NCBI GenBank assembly: GCA_020650975.1
Contig: JAIPMN010137216.1
Span: 3,515-28,013, forward strand
Source of the DNA: Apostichopus californicus
Taxonomy: Eukaryota; Echinodermata; Holothuroidea; Aspidochirotida; Stichopodidae
Direction of reading: 5' to 3'
DNA length: 24,499 nt
Shown: positions 12,201 through 21,200 of the stretch, in pieces
Position numbering within the stretch: the first letter of the stretch is position 1
Layout of the letters: the number at the start of each line of letters is the position of its first letter
The notes under the pieces: generated by a model
The model's database searches: none
What the model saw: only the letters and a program-made list of their open reading frames with translations
Told to the model about the DNA's origin: nothing
Program-made: the position numbers and the translations under genes

Positions 12201-15200
12201 CAATATATATTTGCTATGTGTTTTATGCTATTATTGATTCTGTATATTGTAAAATAGTTATATATTTATTTTAGTAGTTTTTCACATATTTGATGTAGTT
12301 TTACACTGTATTTTTAACATTTCCTCTACTTTACATTGTGTAATTTTATCTATGTTAGGTGTATTGTTTTGTATTTATGTTTTACGACTTTGTTTTTATG
12401 TATTATGTTTTGTAAAGCGCTTTGAAGCCTTTGCATATTGCGCTATATAAGTTGCATATTATTATTATTATTAGTCTGTTGATACTCACCTCCACTTTGT
12501 TATGTAATAGTCTGTTTTCCTCCAACACCTTTTCATTCTTCTCTTTTACAAGTTTAAGTTCATCTTCCAGTGGAATCACAACAGACTTCATCATCTCTGA
12601 ATGTTGCTGGGCCTGCAATTGAAGAAAATGATTCTTGGACTAGCAAGGGGCAATCACCGGGGCTCCTAGCGGTAAGTACCAAAAACAAAACATCAAGCTT
12701 TTATAATAATCTACAGACGAAAATATGGGACATTACAGGTCAAATTCCTCTGACAAGTAAGAACCAGGAAAGATCTTGCTATTGTCGTTAATGGGTATCA
12801 GCTTTGTCAGGGATCCCCTGGACAAGCAAGAAGTTCTTGACTCCTGTGAAAGGCACAAGTTTATTACATGCTGGTTTGTATCTTTGTGTATTAAAGCAAT
12901 CAAATCTAATACTGATCCACAGTTGGTTACCCCATATTTGAAATAAGAGGGGTTTACAATCATTTCGGTTGTTACGAATATGAAAGCAAGTTATTAACCA
13001 TTTCATCCACAAAATTTTCAAATATTTTTCATTTGCAAACCAAATGTCCAGTTCCATCTTTAATTGGAATAAATTGTAGTGAAGGTGTCCAGATTTTTCA
13101 TATGGTACTTCAAAGTACTTTTTATTCACCACACAAGCAATATTAGTTTCTAGTTTCCTTTAGAATAAGTTCTGGAACAGAACGTTTTGTCAATATCAGT
13201 GCCTGAAGCGTGAACTGAAAGTATATGAGATCATGTCGGAAAGAAATGCAAATTTCCTGTTGAGTGTGCCCCTTACAGTTAAACCTAACTGTGATGATAC
13301 TTAAGGTGCAATAATGGAGCTCCTTACACTCTATATTGGATGACAATCCAACTAATATTATAATATATTACTAATATTCATATCTAGTTTCCTTTAGAAT
13401 AAGTTTTGGAACAGTAAGTTTTGTCAACATGAGTCTGTGCCTGAGGCATGAACTGTCAGTGTATGAGCATTATATGAGTGGTACACAGCGTTTACAAAAT
13501 TGTCCCAACAGTCTCATCTCAAACCTACACAGCTGAATATTCATAAGAACAAATCCATAGGCAGCCAGTTGGGACAATTTCCTGTAGCTAATACTCTCCA
13601 AACTGTACTCCAATATCATGCTCTCAAAGCACTGGTATTGTCAGTACAAACAGATCCTAACCTTGATCTGATAGAAACATGATATTCATACTGCTCATAC
13701 TGACAATACGAGTGCTCTGAAGCTGGACATAACACTACAGTATGGAAAAAATTGTCCCAACTGGGTACCAAAAGCAGCCAATTTTTAAATATCCTTACAA
13801 GCAGATATCCATAGGAAATGATCTCTTGTCTGTGAATAACACATGGGAAGGAAGTGCAAATTTCCTGTTGAGCGTGTCCCTTACAGTTAAACCTAACTGT
13901 GATGATAAGGTGCAATAAGGAGCCCCTTACCCTCCTCCATGTTGGATCACCATCCTACTAATGTTCTTACTTCCTTTAGGTACCATTTTCACATTGTGAG
14001 TGACTGTTTCACATTAAGAGACCATTGCAGGTCGATGACAACAATGTATGAATCAATCTTTGACAATCTGCAGATCTAATTTAAAGAGTGTTAACGATGG
14101 AGGAATTAATGAATAATTTCTGATGTACAGACAGCTATCAGTTCAGTCTTAAGCCAATTTCAAGGTTTCTTGAGCATGTGTGTGTGGCCGATGCAGGTCA
14201 GGTGGACTAACACAAACACAATCAGGGATTTTGCATGCCTTGGTAAATGTCCGAAAGAATTAGCTCACAAGGCAGCTGTCTGAGTTTATTTTTTGATGTA
14301 ACTGTTTTCAGTTCTGTTAAATACTAAAATTCTATCGCAGTTTAGGTCATTGACTAGTCAAGTTTAAACGATCTTTCTGATTACATTTAATGTAAACAAT
14401 GTGATATTTGGGGAGGGGGCAATTTGCTTGTAAAAGAGAATTTTAATATTTCTAGGAAATCATGTCGAAGTGATGACATGTTATGGATCAAATAAAAATT
14501 AATTTAACAACTGTTTATTTCACCTTAATAAGGTCAAACATTTAAGAGGGACAGAGGGTGTCCTAGCATGACCGATTCCAGTTTTACTAAATACTTGAGT
14601 ATTTACTGATGGGTTTTGAAAACTTTCCAACCAAATTAAAAAAATTGCTTTTAAGTTTCATGTTAGTCTTTATACTTACTGTATGACTTTAGTTGAGCAC
14701 CGATGAAGTTGGATCATGGCTTTGCGCAAACACTTTGTTTAACATTTAAAGGATAGATGAGATGTTGTGAATATTTTTCTTAAAAACTGGCTTAAAATTA
14801 TACATGTTTATTACTTTATTTATTTCACATAATTCATTTATTGTTGCCGATGACTCATGGACAGGAGTGACAAATGAATGAAATCATCACAAATCTAAAA
14901 AAAAGTCAGACATTTGATTCACAGATCAAAGTCCTCTTCCACTTCCTTATCTGTCCAAACACCAAAGAGTAACTCCAATTTTATAATTAATTAATAGTAG
15001 TAGCACGGAAGGTAATGTACTATTTGAGATCCCACTGATATTAGCACAAATACACATAAACAGACTTTAGACTTGGTTATATAAATGTTTACTTTAATAT
15101 CACAAAAACATGTTTGGAAAATGCAAATAAAGTGTCCATTGAGGTTTCAGATGACAAAATGTTTGTTCAAATAACAAAATAAACTGAAAATAGCATTTGA

Positions 15201-18200
15201 GGTGTTAGTTGAACCCATAATATACAATGCAAAATGCAACAAACCACTGCAATACAGTGCAAGCAGTTGAAAGGGACTTCAAATTCATTTTGGTTCTTTG
15301 TTGGTTTCCTATGTCTAGACCCTGTCACTCAAGACCCTGTCACCCTGTCACTCAAGACCCTGTCACTCTGTCACTCAAGACCCTGTCACTCAAGACCCTG
15401 TCACTCCAGACCCTGTCACTCCAGACCCTGTCACTCCAGACCCGGTCACTCAAGACCCGGTCACTCCAGACCCGGTCACTCCAGACCCTGTCACTCCAGA
15501 CCCTGTCACCCTGTCACTCAAGACCCTGTCACTCCAGACCTTGTCTCTCCAGACCATGTCACTCCAGACCATGTCACTCCAGACCATGGCACTCCAGACC
15601 GTCACCCAAGACACTGTCACTCCAGATCCTGTCACTCCAGACCCGGTCACTCAAGACCCTGTCACTCCAAACCCTGTCACTCCAGACCCGGTCACTCAAA
15701 ACCCTGTCACCCTGTCACTCATGACCCTGTCACTCCAGACCCTGTCACTCCAAACCCTGTCACTCCAGACCCTGTCACTCAAGACCTGGTCACTCAAGAC
15801 CCGGTCACTCCAGACCCTGTCACTCCAGACCCTGTCACCCTGTCACTCAAGACCCTGTCACTCCAGACCTTGTCACTCCAGACCATGTCACTCCAGACCA
15901 TGTCACTCCGGACCATGGCACTCCAGACCCTGTCACCCAAGACACTGTCACTCCAGATCCTGTCACTCCAGACCCGGTCACTCAAGACCCTGTCACTCCA
16001 GACCCTGTCACCCAAGACACTGTCACTCCAGATCCTGTCACTCAAGACCCTGTCACTCCAGACCTTGTCACTCCAGACCATGTCACTCCAGACCATGTCA
16101 CTCCAGACCATGGCACTCCAGACCGTCACCCAAGACAGTCACTCCAGATCCTGTCACTCAAGACCCTGTCACTCCAGACCCGGTCACTCCAGACCCGGTC
16201 ACTCCAGACCCCGTCACTCAAGACCCTGTCACCCTGTCACTCAAGACCTGGTCACTCAAGACCCTATCACTTAAGACCCTGTCACTCCAGACCCGGTCAC
16301 TCCAGACCCTGCCACTCCATACTCTGAGACTAAAATTGTAAGATTTTGATATGAAAAACTGCACAGATATTTATAAGATATTACTTCTGGCCATAAACTC
16401 AAGCTTCTAGTGTTTGGCACTCTTTGCACCAAAGGTTAACTCATTTAATACTCACCAATTCCATGCTTTTTTCCAAATTTTCTTGTTCTATTTTGTTTTC
16501 CACTGCTACTTTATCTTCCTTGGCTGGTGAGAGAGATCCTCCACGACTGGCTACATCTCTAATTGTTCTTCGAAATCCTGAAAATCTATTCCTGTGAAGG
16601 ACAAGTAACAATCAGTCAATCAAATCAATCAATCAATCAACCAATCAGAAGCTTTCAGACCAATCAGGTGTTTCTCCTGCTTACATCAGAGATCTTCTCG
16701 CTCGCTCCGTTCAGCATTGCAGGCACTCCTTGTGGTCCCGAAAACCGTCTCAACCAAGAACTACGGAGATCGCGCTTTGTAGGTCGCTGCACCGAAGCTT
16801 TGGAACGACCTACCACACGACATAAAGACTGCCAAATCTCTCGCCATATTTAAGAAAAATTTTAAAAACACATCATTTTAGTTTCTCAACTTGATTTTGT
16901 CCCTTTTTTATACTCGTGTTTTTATCTAGACTTTTATTTTTGTACAACTCTATTTTATGTGCTTATCCTTTGTTTTTTGTTTTTTATAGGTTTTGGTCTG
17001 TTTTATAGTCTTCTCGTGTTTTTAGACTTTTGTGTTTGTATTTTACATACTGTTTAATTTTCATTTATGTGTTTTCTAGACTTTTTATTCCTTTGATTTC
17101 TCTGTCTTTTATTTTGTGCCTAGAGGCCTTTTTGTATTTGGCCCTATATTAAGAACTTATTTATTATTGTTAAGCTTTCATTAAACTGCCATTATTTTTT
17201 TGTTCTGGTGATTGAAGTTGATTGCTTAGCAAAATTGCTGCAAATTGTCTCAATCTTTAGGCAAAAACCACATCCTCATGAGCATTTTGTATTGCAAAGA
17301 CATGAATTTGTCACTTTTGTAATATACTTGGCAACGCCAGAATGAAATGATGTCATCTGGGCACATCAGCCGAACATGTCTTTTTCTTTAAAAAATTTGT
17401 CAATCATTTAATCAACAGAGGAAAAGAAATGTTTCTACAAAAAAGATGTTTATTCTGACACACAGAGTGGCTATCTATTTAGGAATAGATCATCTGATTC
17501 CTCGTAACTTTTAAACACTGTCAGCAACATTACAGGTTAATACCCACCTTGCATCTGGTTTCCTGTCCTGGCTTCTGAGTTCTTCCAACTCTTGTGTCAT
17601 AGTTTCCATCAGGTCTAGCAGCCTCATTCTCTCGACCTGATAGGCTCTCGCAGTCTCCTCTGAGGCGACGGTTGTGGCATCTAGAAGGAGGAATAAACAC
17701 ACACATACACACATTATGGTAGAAAGAGGAATAAACACACACACATACACACATTATGGAAATCTCTCTTTATATTTATTTAAGCAATGTGGTGAAAATA
17801 TTTCTTCAGCAGATTCAAGCATTGCTTTGAGGGTATCAGCACGAGTACTGCACATGAGATGATATCAGAAAAGTGAATTTGTATTTTACTATGGGGCTCC
17901 CCAGTGTTTCTACACAGAGCACTGTCATGTCCATCCTAAATGTGTAATCTGTATTGTATAAAGATCTCTGAATTAAAGTAACATGATCCCCAGGAAAGGA
18001 ATCTTGCATACAGACGAGCAGGGTGATTGTATAGTTCAAGGTTCTACTTGTACAGTTTCACCCCAAAAAAATAAAACAGTCCTAAAAAAAACATAAGTTA
18101 AGGTGTCTAAAACAATGAGTGTAACTTGAAACTTCAAAACTATGTTTCAAAAGGTCTCTTTCTCAATAGTTTCTCAACGAAAGTGTATGTATAAAGTGAT

Positions 18201-21200
18201 CAACTCCAGTACCGTTATAATCTACAATCAGACACTGCAACGCTGCCAAGGATTGGGGAACTAGATAGGACCAATATGACAGCGCCCTCTGACATTGGTC
18301 ACAGAACATAAGTAGGTCATCGACATTCGAACTTGCCCAAGTTCATCGCACCATGGGAACGACACAACACATTGAACATGATGTTACATTTTCCCGCCAT
18401 CTGGACGCCGAGTGTAAATTTTGGTGTAATATGCAAATTATGAATGGTACTGCAGTGCTGCGCGGTTAAAACTTAACCTATTGCGACACAAATTTTGGGA
18501 AGCTGTTGTTGAAGTTACTTTTGTATCAAATGTAAAGCACTGTATGGCACGTGACGTCGCTGAAATCGGAGGCTGCTCAAACCAGTTTCAACTTGATTTT
18601 TACAACCCATCTTGCGTGCGTAATTTGTTTTCTAAACATGACTTTTAATGAGTAAGCAGGAAAGGTGGGTAAGTTTGCTAAGTTAGGCGAGTTTTTGTTT
18701 AAAATCTTGTGATAGATAGACAAATATATTGTTTTTTTTCAAAAGTTACGATGTTGCCGAAGGCCGAGATATATAAATTCAGTGATCTAAACTTCTGTAG
18801 ACCACGAGTACTGATCATGTGTGTTATTCTTTTCAGCAATTATTACACGAAATGTTCGCAAAATTATTGGGCCTAATTAGTAATTAACATACATTGATCG
18901 TCGTCTTGTTGCCTGAATTGCTACCTGTTGGAAAAAACCCTTAATTATTGTATTCATAATGTCCTATTTTCATTAATACTAATAGTCGAGTGACGGTGCG
19001 TCGAAAAAGCCGCAATTGGGAAACGGCGGTTAAACGGTTAACCGGACTGGCGGCGATCCGGTTAAACGGTTAGCGAAATAACCGTTAGGTCACACCCTTA
19101 TGAAGGATTGGTCTGGGGGCAACTTCCCCCAGGAAAAAGTTAAAATTTTAGATGTGAAATGGCTTTTTGAGTCACATTTAGTCTATATGTTATGTCTTTT
19201 CTTTGTAACCTAGATTTACACACAAGATTCTGCTATGTACTGTTAACACTACTTTTAATAAACAGCCACTTCCACAGCCCATGAATTCACACCTGTGAGA
19301 TAGAACGGTCATCTATGAAATAACTTGCAACACCTCTGTTACGGTCACCTCCAGGGCATGTTTGTCTCAAGCAGATATCGTTTCACATTCCACTGTTTAT
19401 TTTTCCTCCTCCGTACTGGGAAATTATCTGGAATGTCTTAGAGACTACTACTGTGGCTACCAAGGTTAGTGAAGACACTCTTAGCAGTTTCTCATTGAGG
19501 ATGCTAAATATTTAATAACCAAATATTTGTCACCTTTTAATACCTTCAAGGTTTCCTAAGAATATGATTTTTAATATCCTCTGTTTGTAAGTATCTTTGA
19601 TGTCTCAAAAGACAACATTGACTGACTAATCCACCTACCGTCCATGACCTTCTGCAACGAAGCCACCTCCTCATCACACTTTCTTTTCATATCTTCAATC
19701 TCTTCTTGCTTCGTGCTTTCAATGACTGCGGCCGCTGCCTTCAACCCCAACAGCTCTTCGTCTAGACGATTCCTCTCTTCGCGGACAGTCGTAGCTTCTT
19801 TCAAAAGTTCATCTGTAAAAAGTATAGAAAGAATAGAAAGTATGTAGACTGCCATTCTTAAATATCCTAAAGTCATCTTTAATGACAGCAATGACACTGC
19901 ATAAAGGTGTATAAATCACCCAGGTGTATAAATGGGGACTTGCGAGGTGACTTGTAAATATAGTTGCATGCGCCGGTTTGTGGCTGCACCCTATGGGAAG
20001 CCCCCCAGGGGACACGTGGCTGTGGTGCACTGTGGTGCCCCAGAAGAGATTGTTTGAATTGTGCACACTTTGGTGTGTAGGTGTGACAAGTTACCAATGA
20101 CCAGGGTTAAGTACAGTGCGGCGAGACTTTATTGTAAGCTGCGCTATATAAGAACTGTTAATTATTATTATTATTATTATTAAAGTAATACATTTGACAA
20201 GAGATATATGTTGGATAGAAAATATTAAACAAGGTCAGCTGAACGCCAACTACCCTGGGCCTGCTATCGATCCAGATAAGCACATAAACTTCTCTGAAGG
20301 TCAAGTGTGTCACATTTTATTGATATTTTATTAAATTTTGCTTATCGAAAAAACCTATTGAAGAAACCAAATCACTGTTTTGGCATTCAGAATGTGTTTC
20401 AGAGTGAAGGGAGTCATTAGCCAATTTTTTGCTTTCTTTGAACAAAAAAAAGAAGAGCATTGCAATACATGATGATACTGGTATGATATCTTGCTAGTTT
20501 GATTACTAAGCCCACTTTTAAGTGCCCAGTTTAAACCAAACAGGAGCAAGATTCCTGGCATCTACTCAAAATTACTACTGTGCAGCTGCGTTCAGCAGAG
20601 TCTTCGTCCAATTTGATAGATGTACAGGGAAGAAGGGGGAGGGGGCGTAGGCGGTTTGAAATTGTATTAAAGGGTTAGGTGTTACTCAGTGGGATAACAT
20701 TGACCTTTTCTAGATTTACTTTCATTCTTACTTTATCTTGTTTTAGAACTGCAGTTGGGGTACATTATAATAAAACCCAAAGGATTTCCTTGCACAAATC
20801 AATTCATACTGAAGTTATACTGTACATGGTCTATTGAACAAGTCTCTCGTGTGTTATGTTCAAGGATAAACATGATAAAGAAATTAATGAATATGAAACA
20901 AATGGTCTCCAAATTGAGCAAAGGGTGATATAATTCTGCATGGTTTGAAACCATTTCCTTCCCACGTGGGGCACCTTGGTCTCCTTCAGCACTTGAGAAA
21001 CAAGTCAAATGCTGGGACGCTCTCCCTCTGTCTGATGCTGATGTTTAATGGCACTCCCCGGATGCAGAGACGGGTGCAAAGATTGTACGCCTTTATCATA
21101 ACTCCAAGTAAAAACTAATTGAAATGGTACAGTAAGCTATCATTATAAGCTGGAGGTCCATCACAACCTTTCATAATCATAATAATACTACTAATGTCAG

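Larger units (their letters stand above)
8950..12489 (-). other. Rabaptin intron between exons e and f (repeat-rich)
   Basis: A 3540-nt intron. It contains a SINE (9303-9655), exon-e relics (10650-10880), a foldback hairpin (10888-11051), a TTAA-flanked MITE (11292-11534) and a LINE 3' end (11822-12474). The stretch 9660-10600 is AT-rich and has no recognised element. Confidence 0.85.
12613..16455 (-). other. Rabaptin intron between exons d and e (largest intron)
   Basis: A 3843-nt intron. It contains a split duplication (13150-13970), the 15-bp minisatellite (15318-16330), and at 12788-13132 a 114-codon minus-strand open frame with no recognised domain that is probably chance. The stretch 13980-15300 is AT-rich with nothing recognised. 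Confidence 0.85.
16592..17547 (-). other. Rabaptin intron between exons c and d
   Basis: A 956-nt intron, mostly filled by the LINE 3' end at 16672-17175. A (CAAT)n microsatellite lies at 16609-16648. The remaining 17180-17547 is unremarkable. Confidence 0.85.
17681..19638 (-). other. Rabaptin intron between exons b and c
   Basis: A 1958-nt intron. It has a GU-rich duplicated tract at 17684-17760, a mildly CpG-rich part at 18240-18620 with a CACGTGACGTC site, and a cluster of GGTTAAACGGTTA motifs at 19020-19100. No exon is recognised. Confidence 0.8.

Noticed and set aside
12788..13132. 114-codon minus-strand open frame
   Set aside because: No recognisable domain, AT-rich composition, and no splice sites consistent with joining rabaptin exons d and e, which already join in phase without it. 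Chance or an unrecognised old transposon.
15227..16341. Long open frames of 165-346 codons with DPVTP/SLQTL/RPCHS peptide repeats
   Set aside because: They arise from a 15-bp tandem repeat, which is open in several frames on both strands at once. Indels shift the repeat from one peptide register to another, and no promoter, splice sites or non-repeat coding sequence support them.
20799..21008. Minus-strand frame MTCFSSAEGDQG... as a coding exon
   Set aside because: Exons a and b join directly in phase and align without a gap to human rabaptin, and no flanking splice signals or known domain support this frame.
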